In this document: positions 47,302 through 55,466 of the stretch, in pieces | Numbering within the stretch: position 1 is the first letter of the stretch | How the letters are laid out: each line of letters begins with the position of its first letter | NCBI RefSeq assembly: GCF_049896245.1 | Contig: NZ_JAFCTX010000005.1 | Span: 62,001-126,000, forward strand | DNA: 64,000 nucleotides | Reading direction: 5' to 3' | Source of the DNA: Cypionkella sp049896245 | GTDB lineage: Bacteria > Pseudomonadota > Alphaproteobacteria > Rhodobacterales > Rhodobacteraceae | Notes under the pieces: model-generated | Told to the model about the DNA's origin: nothing | Seen by the model: only the letters and a program-made list of their open reading frames with translations | Databases searched by the model: none | Position numbers and translations under genes: made by a program

Positions 47302-48405
47302 GTGGTTGCAACCAGCCCGAACGACGCTTTCGTCGCTTTTGAGCACGTTCAGAAAAGCTATGACGGCGTGTCATTGGTCGTCAAAGACCTGAACCTGTCG
47401 ATTGGCAAAGGTGAGTTTCTGACGATGTTGGGGCCATCAGGCTCGGGCAAGACCACTTGCCTGATGATGCTGGCCGGGTTTGAAACTGCGACGCATGGCC
47501 GGATCATGCTGGACGGCACCAATATCAACGAGGTGCCGCCGCATAAGCGCGGCATCGGCATGGTGTTTCAGAACTACGCTTTGTTCCCGCACATGACGGT
47601 GGGCGAAAACCTGTCCTTCCCGCTGGAAGTGCGCGGCATGGGCAAATCTGACCGTGAGGCCAAAGTCAAACGCGCGCTTGACATGGTGCAGATGTATTCC
47701 TTCATCAACCGCCGCCCGGCGCAGCTTTCGGGCGGCCAGCAGCAGCGCATCGCGTTGGCGCGGGCGTTGGTGTTTGATCCGTCCTTGGTTTTGATGGACG
47801 AACCCTTGGGCGCGCTGGACAAACAGTTGCGCGAGCACATGCAGTTCGAAATCAAACACTTGCACGAAAGCCTTGCCATCACCGTGGTCTATGTGACCCA
47901 TGATCAAGGCGAAGCTTTGACGATGTCAGACCGGGTCGCGGTATTCAACGATGGCCGCATCCAACAGCTTGCGACGCCGTCCGACCTCTATGAACGCCCC
48001 GACAACAGCTTTGTGGCGCAGTTCATCGGCGAGAATAACAAACTGCCGGGCACCATTGAATCCATCGGCGACGGCAAATGCACCGTGCGGCTGGAAACTG
48101 GCGAGGTTATTGATGCCACGCCAGTGAACGTCTCGACCAAAGGCGCGAAAACTCTTGTCTCAATCCGCCCCGAACGTGTCGAATACAAATCCGAGGCGAT
48201 GCCCGCAGGCGCTCACACCATCGACGCGGAAGTGATGGAATTTATCTATATGGGCGACATGTTCCGCACGCGTTTGCGTGTTGCCGGATCGGATGAATTC
48301 GTGATCAAATCGCGCAATACCTTGGGTCAGCGCATGCTGGCGCCGGGTGAGAAGATCAAGATCGGCTGGGCGCCGCAAGACGCCCGCGCGCTTGATCCAA
48401 TGTGA
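47302..48405 (+). CDS. Spermidine/putrescine-type ABC transporter ATP-binding protein
   Basis: PotA-like ATPase, 367 residues. Walker A is LGPSGSGKTT (residues about 43-52), the Q-loop lies in MVFQNYALFPHMTVGENLSF, the signature is QLSGGQQQRIALARAL, Walker B is LVLMDEPLGALD and the H-loop is VTHDQGEAL. A C-terminal TOBE_2 domain follows (KLPGTIESIGDGKCTVRLET onward). It starts with GTG after GGGGAGA. It is first of five collinear genes for uptake of a polyamine-like compound. Confidence 0.92.
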   Translation: MVATSPNDAFVAFEHVQKSYDGVSLVVKDLNLSIGKGEFLTMLGPSGSGKTTCLMMLAGFETATHGRIMLDGTNINEVPPHKRGIGMVFQNYALFPHMTVGENLSFPLEVRGMGKSDREAKVKRALDMVQMYSFINRRPAQLSGGQQQRIALARALVFDPSLVLMDEPLGALDKQLREHMQFEIKHLHESLAITVVYVTHDQGEALTMSDRVAVFNDGRIQQLATPSDLYERPDNSFVAQFIGENNKLPGTIESIGDGKCTVRLETGEVIDATPVNVSTKGAKTLVSIRPERVEYKSEAMPAGAHTIDAEVMEFIYMGDMFRTRLRVAGSDEFVIKSRNTLGQRMLAPGEKIKIGWAPQDARALDPM

Positions 48406-48422
48406 TCCCCCGCAAAGGGGGC

Positions 48423-48440
48423 GGCCGCAGGGACGCGGCC
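48423..48440 (+). repeat. Intercistronic hairpin before the binding-protein gene
   Basis: GGCCGC pairs with GCGGCC around AGGGAC, immediately after a CCCCCGCAAAGGGGG hairpin. No T run follows. These stems probably mark a processing or mRNA-stabilising site in the 72-bp gap. Confidence 0.45.
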
Positions 48441-48477
48441 TCTTAACAAACGTCCTTATCCAACCTGGGAGTCGTCA

Positions 48478-49548
48478 ATGAAGAAACTTCTCGTTCTGTC
48501 CACCGCCCTGACCACCATCGCATTTGCCGCGCAGGCCGATGTGACCGTGATGTCTTGGGGCGGGGCTTATGGCGCTGCGCAAACCGAAGCACACGTCAAG
48601 CCATTCACCGCGAAAACCGGCATCGCAGCCACGATGACCGACAGCGATAACCCTGCCACCCCGATCAAAGCGATGGTCGAGGCTGGCAACGTCACCGTTG
48701 ACGTGGCTTCGGTGGAATATGCCGATGCGATCCGTCTGTGTGACGAAGGCGTGCTAGAGCCGATTGATCCGGCAAGCCTGCCTGCTGGCGCTGACGGCGT
48801 TGCCGCCGTTGACGATTTCCTGCCGGGCGCTCTCACCGATTGCGGCGTGTCTACCGACATCTGGGCAACCGTTTTCGCCTATGACACCACCAAGTTCCCC
48901 GAAGGCCCGAAAACTGCGGCTGACTTCTTTGATCTGACCAAGTTCCCCGGCAAGCGCGGCCTGCACAAGGGCGCGAAAGCCGTTCTGGAATTCGCTTTGA
49001 TGGCAGACGGAGTCGCACCTGCTGACGTTTACGCAACTCTGGGCACCCCGGAAGGCGTTGATAAGGCGTTTGCAAAGCTCGACACCATCAAAAAAGATGT
49101 GGTGTGGTGGGAAGCAGGCGCGCAGCCGCCGCAACTGCTGGCAGATGGCGAAGTCGCGATGACCTCGGCCTATAATGGCCGGATTTTCAACGCCGCCATC
49201 GGCGAAGGCAAGCCGTTCCAAATCGTCTGGGACGCGCAGACCTTCGAGAACGAAATGTATGTGATCCCGAAGGGTGCTCCGAACAAAGCAGAGGCGTTGC
49301 AGTTCATCGCTTATGCCACCTCGACGGAAGGCATGCAGGCGCAGGCGACCCAGATCTCTTATGGTCCGGCGCGCAAATCTGCCAACGCCACCCCGATCAT
49401 GTACAAAGACGGCAAGACCCTGATGGGTCCGAACGTGCCGACAGCGCCTGAAAACATGGCCAATGCACTGGGCTCGTCGTTCGAATTCTGGGTCGACCAT
49501 GACGCAGAACTGAACGACCGCTTCAACGCATGGCTGGCGGCAAACTGA
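48478..49548 (+). CDS. Periplasmic substrate-binding protein of the polyamine-type ABC transporter
   Basis: PotD-family solute receptor of 356 residues. The signal peptide MKKLLVLSTALTTIAFAAQA is followed by the mature start DVTVMSWGGAYGAAQTEAHV. Binding-cleft segments are DVASVEYADAIRLCDEGVLE, ATVFAYDTTKFPEGPKTAAD, VVWWEAGAQPPQLLADGEVA and MTSAYNGRIFNAAIGEG. The WGGAYGAAQ and AYNGR motifs put it with PotD/PotF-like proteins for polyamines or related guanidino compounds. A strong hairpin just after the stop likely keeps its mRNA more abundant than the permease part. Confidence 0.92.
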   Translation: MKKLLVLSTALTTIAFAAQADVTVMSWGGAYGAAQTEAHVKPFTAKTGIAATMTDSDNPATPIKAMVEAGNVTVDVASVEYADAIRLCDEGVLEPIDPASLPAGADGVAAVDDFLPGALTDCGVSTDIWATVFAYDTTKFPEGPKTAADFFDLTKFPGKRGLHKGAKAVLEFALMADGVAPADVYATLGTPEGVDKAFAKLDTIKKDVVWWEAGAQPPQLLADGEVAMTSAYNGRIFNAAIGEGKPFQIVWDAQTFENEMYVIPKGAPNKAEALQFIAYATSTEGMQAQATQISYGPARKSANATPIMYKDGKTLMGPNVPTAPENMANALGSSFEFWVDHDAELNDRFNAWLAAN

Positions 49549-49557
49549 TCTGAATAT

Positions 49558-49591
49558 CGGGCGCGGTGTAATGCCGCGCCCGGTTTTCTTT
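49558..49591 (+). terminator. Partial terminator / stabilising hairpin after the binding-protein gene
   Basis: CGGGCGCGG pairs perfectly with CCGCGCCCG around TGTAATG and is followed by GTTTTCTTT. Because the two permease genes follow on the same strand, it probably reduces read-through and sets higher expression of the binding protein. Confidence 0.8.
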
Positions 49592-49654
49592 GCGAATTTC
49601 CCTTTATGCGCGTGGTCTTAGTCGTCTTTTGCTGAGCGACCGCAAGGATGCCCC

Positions 49655-50911
49655 ATGGTTGATTTGACCTCTGCCCCCGACATGTTGCGCACCGCAGATG
49701 GCCGCCCGCTGAAAGCGGCGCTGGCGCAAGCGCAGCGCAAAGCCAAATGGCGCGCCTTCTTTCTGGTGCTGCCGCTCTTGGCCTTCGTGGTGCTGACCTT
49801 CATCGTGCCGATTCTGAAAATGTTGGAACGCTCGGTCAACCACGACGGATTTTCCGCAAACGCGCCGACGATGGTGGCGTGGTTTCAAGCCAATCCCGCC
49901 GCGTCAGATATTCCCGAAGACGCCTATGCCGCTTTGGTCACTGACCTGAAGCAGATGCAAAAGGGCAAAACCGCAGGCGCCGCGGGCACCCGGATCAACT
50001 ACACAGTGCCCGGCACGATTTCAGTGTTCAAATCGGCGGCGCGTGCGGCTGAAAAAATGACTCCGCCCTATAAAGACGCGTTGATCGCCAGCAACAAAAT
50101 GTGGGGTGATCCGCTGGTTTGGGTGGCGATGCGCAACGCGTCTTCGGCCTATACCTCGGATTTCTATATGGTTTCGGCGGATTTGAAGCGTGATGCCAAT
50201 GACAATCTGGTCAGCGTTGACGACAACCAACGCATCTACATCTACCTGTTCGTCAAAACCTTTGTTCTGTCGGTGGTGATCACCGTCGCTTGCCTGCTGC
50301 TGGCCTTCCCGATTGCACATCTGCTCGCGGTTTTGCCGATGGCAAAGTCGAACCTGCTGATGATTCTGGTGCTGCTGCCGTTCTGGACATCGTTGTTGGT
50401 GCGCACCAGTTCTTGGATCGCCATTCTGCAAGAGCAAGGCATTATCAATGACTTGATGGTGTGGATCGGCGTGTTTGGCGAGGATGGCCGGGTGCGGATG
50501 ATCTACAACCAAACCGGCACCATCATCGTGATGACGCATATCCTGCTGCCGTTCATGGTGCTGCCCCTCTATTCGGTGATGCGGGTGATCCCGCCCAGCT
50601 ATGCCCGTGCGGCGCGCTCTTTGGGGGCGACCAGTTGGACCACCTTCCGCCGCATCTATCTGCCGCAAACCCTGCCGGGCATCGCCGCAGGCTCGCTGTT
50701 GGTATTCATTCTGGCCGTCGGCTATTACATCACCCCGGCCTTGGTCGGTGGCGCGGATGGTCAGTTGATCTCGAACCTGATCAGCTTCCACATGAACAAA
50801 GCCAACTGGTCGATGGCTGCCGCTTTGGCCGCGATTCTGCTGGCTGCCGTGCTGCTGCTCTATTGGCTTTATGATCGCCTGATCGGCATCGACCGCCTGA
50901 AACTCGGCTGA
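49655..50911 (+). CDS. Polyamine-type ABC transporter permease (PotB-like, with long periplasmic insert)
   Basis: A 418-residue inner-membrane protein, longer than ordinary PotB (about 290) because roughly 140 residues separate the first span (AFFLVLPLLAFVVLTFIVPI) from the second. The insert contains TMVAWFQANPAASDIPEDAY and SAARAAEKMTPPYKDALIAS. The later spans and the EAA cytoplasmic loop (SYARAARSLGATSWTTFRRI, YLPQTLPGIAAG) are typical binding-protein-dependent permease motifs. It pairs with the next permease to form the channel. Confidence 0.9.
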   Translation: MVDLTSAPDMLRTADGRPLKAALAQAQRKAKWRAFFLVLPLLAFVVLTFIVPILKMLERSVNHDGFSANAPTMVAWFQANPAASDIPEDAYAALVTDLKQMQKGKTAGAAGTRINYTVPGTISVFKSAARAAEKMTPPYKDALIASNKMWGDPLVWVAMRNASSAYTSDFYMVSADLKRDANDNLVSVDDNQRIYIYLFVKTFVLSVVITVACLLLAFPIAHLLAVLPMAKSNLLMILVLLPFWTSLLVRTSSWIAILQEQGIINDLMVWIGVFGEDGRVRMIYNQTGTIIVMTHILLPFMVLPLYSVMRVIPPSYARAARSLGATSWTTFRRIYLPQTLPGIAAGSLLVFILAVGYYITPALVGGADGQLISNLISFHMNKANWSMAAALAAILLAAVLLLYWLYDRLIGIDRLKLG

Positions 50912-50921
50912 GGAGAGAACC

Positions 50922-51896
50922 ATGGCCCTTCCCGTCTATGCCTCACCACTAGAGCGCGTCTGGTACTACAGCTTCCGCACCCTCTGCGCGCTAATCTTTC
51001 TGTTTCTGGTCGCCCCGATCCTGATCGTGATCCCGCTGTCGTTCAACGTCGAGCCGTATTTTTCGTTTACCCACAAGATGTTGGCGCTGGACCCTTCGGG
51101 CTACAGCCTGCGCTGGTACGACACCCTGCTGACCTTGGGCGTCAACGCGCCGGATGATGCCGTGCGCGACAGTGCATGGTGGGGCATGGTGTGGGAGCAG
51201 GCGACGTGGGTGAAAGCTGCGAAAAATTCGCTGTGGATCGGCATGTGGGCCACCATCCTCGCCACCGTTCTGGGCACCACCGCAGCCCTTGGCCTGTCGC
51301 GGCCAGAGATGCCGTATCGTCGCCTGATCATGGCACTGCTGATCTCACCGATGATCGTGCCCATCATCATCATCGGCACTGGGCTGTTCTTCTTCTACTC
51401 CAGCGCCTGTATTTCGCCGGATAATTGGCTGGGCTGGCTGCTGTCGCCATTTTTGTCGGTCAAGGGCTGCCTTGCAAACTCGCATCTGGGTATCATTCTG
51501 GCACACGCGACGCTGGGTATCCCGTTTGTAATCATCACCGTCACCGCCACTTTGTCGGGGTTTGATCAATCGCTGATCCGCGCCAGCGCCAGTTTGGGTG
51601 CCAACCCGCGCACAACTTTCTTCAAGGTGATCATGCCCTTGATCCTGCCCGGCGTGATATCTGGTGCGCTGTTCGCCTTCGTCACCTCGTTTGATGAAGT
51701 CGTGGCCGTGCTGTTTATCGCAGGCCCCGAACAGCAAACCATCCCGCGCCAGATGTGGAACGGTATCCGCGAAGCGATCAGCCCGGCCATCCTTGCCGTG
51801 GCCACAATCCTCGTGATCGTCTCCATCGCCATGCTCGCCACCGTCGAAATCCTGCGTCGCCGCTCGGAACGCCTGCGCGGTGTCACCCCGCAATAG
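50922..51896 (+). CDS. Polyamine-type ABC transporter permease (PotC-like)
   Basis: A 324-residue inner-membrane protein with six spans (IFLFLVAPILIVIPLSFNV first) and the EAA loop LIRASASLGANPRTTFFKVI, MPLILPGVISGALFAFVTSF. A short cysteine-bearing insertion (SACISPDNWLGWLLSPFLSV, KGCLANSHLG) lies between spans three and four. It starts ten bases after the preceding permease and ends eight bases before the ureohydrolase, within one operon. Confidence 0.9.
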   Translation: MALPVYASPLERVWYYSFRTLCALIFLFLVAPILIVIPLSFNVEPYFSFTHKMLALDPSGYSLRWYDTLLTLGVNAPDDAVRDSAWWGMVWEQATWVKAAKNSLWIGMWATILATVLGTTAALGLSRPEMPYRRLIMALLISPMIVPIIIIGTGLFFFYSSACISPDNWLGWLLSPFLSVKGCLANSHLGIILAHATLGIPFVIITVTATLSGFDQSLIRASASLGANPRTTFFKVIMPLILPGVISGALFAFVTSFDEVVAVLFIAGPEQQTIPRQMWNGIREAISPAILAVATILVIVSIAMLATVEILRRRSERLRGVTPQ

Positions 51897-51904
51897 GAAC
51901 CATC

Positions 51905-52861
51905 ATGGCCAATACCTATGACACCGGACGGTTAAATCTGCCGTTTGTCGGAATCGCGACTTTCGGCAAGCGGCCCTATGTCGAGGATTGGAGCAAGATC
52001 GACGCCGACGTGGCGGTGATGGGTGCGCCCTTCGATTTCGGCACCCAATTCCGCGCCGGTGCGCGCTTTGGTCCGCGCTCGGTGCGCGAGGCATCTACCC
52101 TGTTCAGTTTCGGCCATGCCGGGGCCTATGATCACGAAGACGACTGCACCTATCTGCCCGCCGCCGTCCGCATCGTCGATATTGGCGATGCCGATATCAT
52201 CCACACCGACACCACCCGCAGCCACGACAATATTCGCCAAGGCGTGCAAGCGATGCTGGCCGCAGGCGCGCTGCCAGTGGTGATCGGCGGCGATCATTCG
52301 GTGAATATCCCCTGCATTCAGGCGTTTGAGGGCCACGGCGATATTCATATCTTCCAGATTGACGCACATCTGGATTTTGTCGATGAACGCCACGGTGTAA
52401 AGGTCGGCCACGGCTCGCCCATGCGCCGGGCAGCGGAAAAGCCCTATGTCACCGGGCTGACACAGGTGGGCATTCGCAACGTATCGTCCACCTCGCGTGA
52501 AGGTTATGACGCCGCGCGCGCGATGGGCACCGATATTCTCTCGGTCCGCCAAGCCCGCGTTTTGGGGGCAGAAGCCGTGGTTGCCCGTATCCCGAAAGGC
52601 GCGCGGGTTTATGTCACGCTCGACATCGACGGCTTTTGCCCCTCGATTGCGCCGGGCACGGGGACGCCGAGCCACGGTGGTTTCCTCTATTACGAAGTGC
52701 TGGAAATGCTCCAAGCGATTGCCAAAAACCACGAGGTGGTCGGCATGGATCTGGTCGAGGTCGCCCCCGATTATGACCCCACGCAATCAACGAGCATCCT
52801 CGCTGCACAGATATTGCTGAACTTCCTGGGCTTCGTCTTCCACGCGCGCGGGGTAAAGTAA
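51905..52861 (+). CDS. Agmatinase-family ureohydrolase
   Basis: Manganese enzyme of the arginase/agmatinase family, 318 residues, which releases urea from a guanidino compound. Metal ligands are seen in GGDHSVN (His), QIDAHLDFVDERHG (Asp-His-Asp-Asp) and LDIDGFCPSIAPGTGTPSHG (Asp-Asp). The usual 'DP' after the last aspartates reads CP here, a departure from classic agmatinase. Fusion to the ABC operon suggests it acts on the imported substrate, which may be agmatine, guanidinobutyrate or another guanidine. The ATG giving MANTYDTGRLNLPFVG was chosen because the upstream frame overlaps the permease. Confidence 0.87.
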   Translation: MANTYDTGRLNLPFVGIATFGKRPYVEDWSKIDADVAVMGAPFDFGTQFRAGARFGPRSVREASTLFSFGHAGAYDHEDDCTYLPAAVRIVDIGDADIIHTDTTRSHDNIRQGVQAMLAAGALPVVIGGDHSVNIPCIQAFEGHGDIHIFQIDAHLDFVDERHGVKVGHGSPMRRAAEKPYVTGLTQVGIRNVSSTSREGYDAARAMGTDILSVRQARVLGAEAVVARIPKGARVYVTLDIDGFCPSIAPGTGTPSHGGFLYYEVLEMLQAIAKNHEVVGMDLVEVAPDYDPTQSTSILAAQILLNFLGFVFHARGVK

Positions 52862-52863
52862 GC

Positions 52864-52884
52864 CGAATTCCGTAACGGAATTCG
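52864..52884. terminator. First of two tandem perfect hairpins between convergent genes
   Basis: CGAATTCCG and CGGAATTCG flank TAA: a nine-base-pair stem immediately after the ureohydrolase stop. No T run follows, so it may act as a bidirectional RNA end or an mRNA-stabilising element. Confidence 0.55.
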
Positions 52885-52888
52885 TACA

Positions 52889-52910
52889 CGATTTCCGTCT
52901 TCGGAAATCG
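52889..52910. terminator. Second of two tandem perfect hairpins between convergent genes
   Basis: CGATTTCCG and CGGAAATCG flank TCTT: again nine perfect base pairs, four bases after the first hairpin and five before the convergent transporter stop. The two stems differ in sequence but share the form CGA-x-TTCCG. Confidence 0.55.
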
Positions 52911-52915
52911 GCACC

Positions 52916-53857
52916 CTATGGCAAAATGTGCAACCAGCCCCAAGAGGTGAAGATCGACAACCCGGTCGCCACCAGCACCGCCGTCGCACTGATGCGTTTG
53001 CCCACACCATACATATTGGCAAACATATAGGCATTCACCCCCGGTGCCATTGCCGCAGTCACCGTCACCGACCGCAAGCCATTGACATCCAGGCCAAAAC
53101 CCCAACGCCCCAAACTATAGGCAATCGCCGGATGCAGCAGCAATGAGGCAAAGCACACCGTCGCGATCAGCCCCTTATCACCCTCAGGATGATAGCGCAG
53201 CAGCACGCCGCCCAAGCCAAACAGCGCGGCTGGCAGGCCCGACTTCGCCATCATGTCCACCGCCGCCATGAAGAATCCCGGCTGCGGCACCCCACTCAAG
53301 TTCACCGCGAAACCGATCATCAGCCCCACCACCAGCGGCTGGGTAAACACCCCGCGCAGCACCTGCAACGCCAAATCGGCGTGATTACGGGTGTCGGCTT
53401 CACGTGAGCGCGCCCATTCCATGAACACGATGCCAAATGTGTAAATCAACGGCGCGTGGATCGAAATGATCGCAAAGTTCCCCGCCAGCCCTGCGGTGCC
53501 ATAAGCACGCTCAGTGATCGGCACCCCCAGCAGCAGCGAGTTGGAAAACGTGCAGGCAAAACCGATCGCCACCGCATCGGTCAAAGGCCGGCCAAACCCA
53601 AACCGCGCCACACAAAATCCGAACGCATAGCAAACCGCCGCCCCGGTATAGAACGAGATCAGCAGACCCGGTGCGAAGGCCGTGGCCAAATCCAGCGTCG
53701 CGACGTTCTTGAACAACAGCACCGGCAGCGCAAAACTTTGTGCATAGCGCATCACACCATCGACAGCACTTTCGCTGAACAGCTTCGCCCGGGCCGCCGC
53801 ATAACCAAAGCCAATCAGCAAAAACACCGGCAGAATAACGTCAAGCAACGCGCTCAT
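52916..53857 (-). CDS. AEC (auxin efflux carrier) family transporter
   Basis: A 313-residue inner-membrane transporter with about ten spans. The N-terminus (SALLDVILPVFLLIGFGYAA, ARAKLFSESAVDGVMRYAQS) and the C-terminal half (MMAKSGLPAALFGLGGVLLR, TAAMAPGVNAYMFANMYGVG) match the malonate/auxin carrier family. In bacteria, members move organic acids or malonate; the substrate here is unknown. The start overlaps the stop of the MBL gene upstream by four bases, so it is the last gene of a long operon. Confidence 0.87.
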   Translation of the reverse strand: MSALLDVILPVFLLIGFGYAAARAKLFSESAVDGVMRYAQSFALPVLLFKNVATLDLATAFAPGLLISFYTGAAVCYAFGFCVARFGFGRPLTDAVAIGFACTFSNSLLLGVPITERAYGTAGLAGNFAIISIHAPLIYTFGIVFMEWARSREADTRNHADLALQVLRGVFTQPLVVGLMIGFAVNLSGVPQPGFFMAAVDMMAKSGLPAALFGLGGVLLRYHPEGDKGLIATVCFASLLLHPAIAYSLGRWGFGLDVNGLRSVTVTAAMAPGVNAYMFANMYGVGKRISATAVLVATGLSIFTSWGWLHILP

Positions 53858-54660
53858 GCGACATTCTCAAAGGTCAAGACCATGCCGTCAAACGCGGGTG
53901 TGACCCCCTGCGGCAGTTCCGCCACCAGCGTGTCGTAATCCATATCCAGATGCATATTGGTGATCACCGCGCGTTCGGGACGCGCCCGGTTGATCCACTC
54001 CAATGTCAGCGCCAGATGCGCATGGGTCGGATGCGGCTTGCGGCGCAACGCGTCGATGATCCAGCACTCAAGCCCCTGAAGTTGCGGCCAAACCGCCTCT
54101 GGGATCGTCACCACATCGGGAATATAAGCCAAGTCGCCAATCCGAAATCCCAAAGCCTCCATCGAGCCATGATCAACCACCACCGGGTCAAACCGGATCG
54201 CCCCGGCAGGCCCCGGCACCTCAAACGCCCCATGCGCAATGGTGTGTAGATCAAGGATTGGCGGATAGGGCGAGTCTTCGGGTTGCACAAACGCATAGGC
54301 AAAACGCGCCAGCAGCGCCTCTTGCGTCGGATGATCGGCCCAGACCGCCAGCCGCTGCCGCATGTTGAAGACAATCTGGCGCAAATCGTCAATGCCATGG
54401 GTGTGGTCGGCATGCGAATGGGTGAACACCACCCCGTCCAGCGTGCCAATCCCGGCATCCAGAAGTTGCTCGCGCATATCCGGCGAGGTGTCGATCAGCA
54501 CCCGGGTGATTGCATCGCCCGTCAGCCGCTCTACCAACACCGAGCAACGGCGGCGGCGGTTCTTGCGGTTACTTGGATCGCAATCACCCCAATCACCGCC
54601 CAGCCGAGGCACACCGCCCGACGAGCCGCAACCGAGGATGGTAAACCGCAGCGTCGCCAT
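53854..54660 (-). CDS. MBL-fold metal-dependent hydrolase (PhnP-like)
   Basis: A 268-residue metallo-beta-lactamase-fold hydrolase. FTILGCGSSGGVPRLGGDWG is the typical start of the PhnP/YcbX-type group. Zinc ligands are in VVFTHSHADHTHGIDDLRQI (HxHxDH), with further histidines in VVVDHGSMEALGFRI and ITNMHLDMDYD. The substrate may be a cyclic phosphodiester, as for PhnP, but this is not certain. It is one of a run of overlapping minus-strand genes between tatD and the AEC transporter. Confidence 0.88.
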   Translation of the reverse strand: MATLRFTILGCGSSGGVPRLGGDWGDCDPSNRKNRRRRCSVLVERLTGDAITRVLIDTSPDMREQLLDAGIGTLDGVVFTHSHADHTHGIDDLRQIVFNMRQRLAVWADHPTQEALLARFAYAFVQPEDSPYPPILDLHTIAHGAFEVPGPAGAIRFDPVVVDHGSMEALGFRIGDLAYIPDVVTIPEAVWPQLQGLECWIIDALRRKPHPTHAHLALTLEWINRARPERAVITNMHLDMDYDTLVAELPQGVTPAFDGMVLTFENVA

Positions 54661-55457
54661 TATGCCGCCTGCGCTTTGGCAGCCCGCGCGAACAGGCGGT
54701 CAAAGTTGGCTGTGGTGGTGGTGGCAAACTCTGCCTCTGTGACGCCAAACACGCCCGCGCCGACCCGTGCCGTGAAAGCGGTATAGGCGGGCTCATTGCG
54801 GCGCCCGCGATAGGGCGGCGGCGCAAGATACGGGCTGTCGGTCTCCAACAAAATCCGGTCCAGCGGCGCGCGAGCAAAAATATCGCGCAAGTCCTGTGAC
54901 TTGGGGAAGGTCGCAACGCCGGACATCGACAGATAAAACCCCATCTCCAGCGCCGCTTGCCCCAAAGCCTCACCCGAGGAAAAGCAGTGCATGACACAAG
55001 AGTAAGGCTTTACCGCCATCCCCTCCGCCAAAATCCGCGCCATATCCGCGTCCGCCGCACGCGAGTGGATGATCAGCGGCAATCCAGTTTCCTGCGCCGC
55101 CTCAATATGGATGCGCAGCGACCGCTGCTGAATTTCTGCCGTCTCAGCCGTGTAGTGATAATCCAAGCCCGTCTCACCGATGCCGACAAACTTCGGATCA
55201 GCCGCCAGTGCCACCAGATCGCTCACTGAAACAGGGGGATGCTCCGCAGCACTCATCGGATGCACGCCTACCGCGTAAAACACCGAGGGATAAGCCCCCA
55301 CAATCGCCCGCACATTCGGCAAGTTGTGCAGCTTGGTGCAGATCGTCACCATCCGGCTGACCCCCGCCTCATGCGCACGGGCGATGATCTGCGGCAATTC
55401 CCCCTGAAAGTCCGGAAAATCGAGATGGCAATGGCTGTCAACAATCTCAAAAGCCAT
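54660..55457 (-). CDS. tatD: TatD-family metal-dependent hydrolase
   Basis: A 265-residue TIM-barrel DNase-like hydrolase. Metal-ligand motifs are IVDSHCHLDFPDF (HxH), GIGETGLDYHY (Glu), PLIIHSRAADADM (His), SCVMHCFSSG (His) and LLETDSPYLAPPPYRGRRNE (Asp), in the TatD order. It follows holB, as in many Proteobacteria (tmk-holB-tatD). It may have 3'-exonuclease activity in DNA repair. Its stop and the next start share one base. Confidence 0.93.
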   Translation of the reverse strand: MAFEIVDSHCHLDFPDFQGELPQIIARAHEAGVSRMVTICTKLHNLPNVRAIVGAYPSVFYAVGVHPMSAAEHPPVSVSDLVALAADPKFVGIGETGLDYHYTAETAEIQQRSLRIHIEAAQETGLPLIIHSRAADADMARILAEGMAVKPYSCVMHCFSSGEALGQAALEMGFYLSMSGVATFPKSQDLRDIFARAPLDRILLETDSPYLAPPPYRGRRNEPAYTAFTARVGAGVFGVTEAEFATTTTANFDRLFARAAKAQAA

Positions 55458-55466
55458 GCCGCACCT

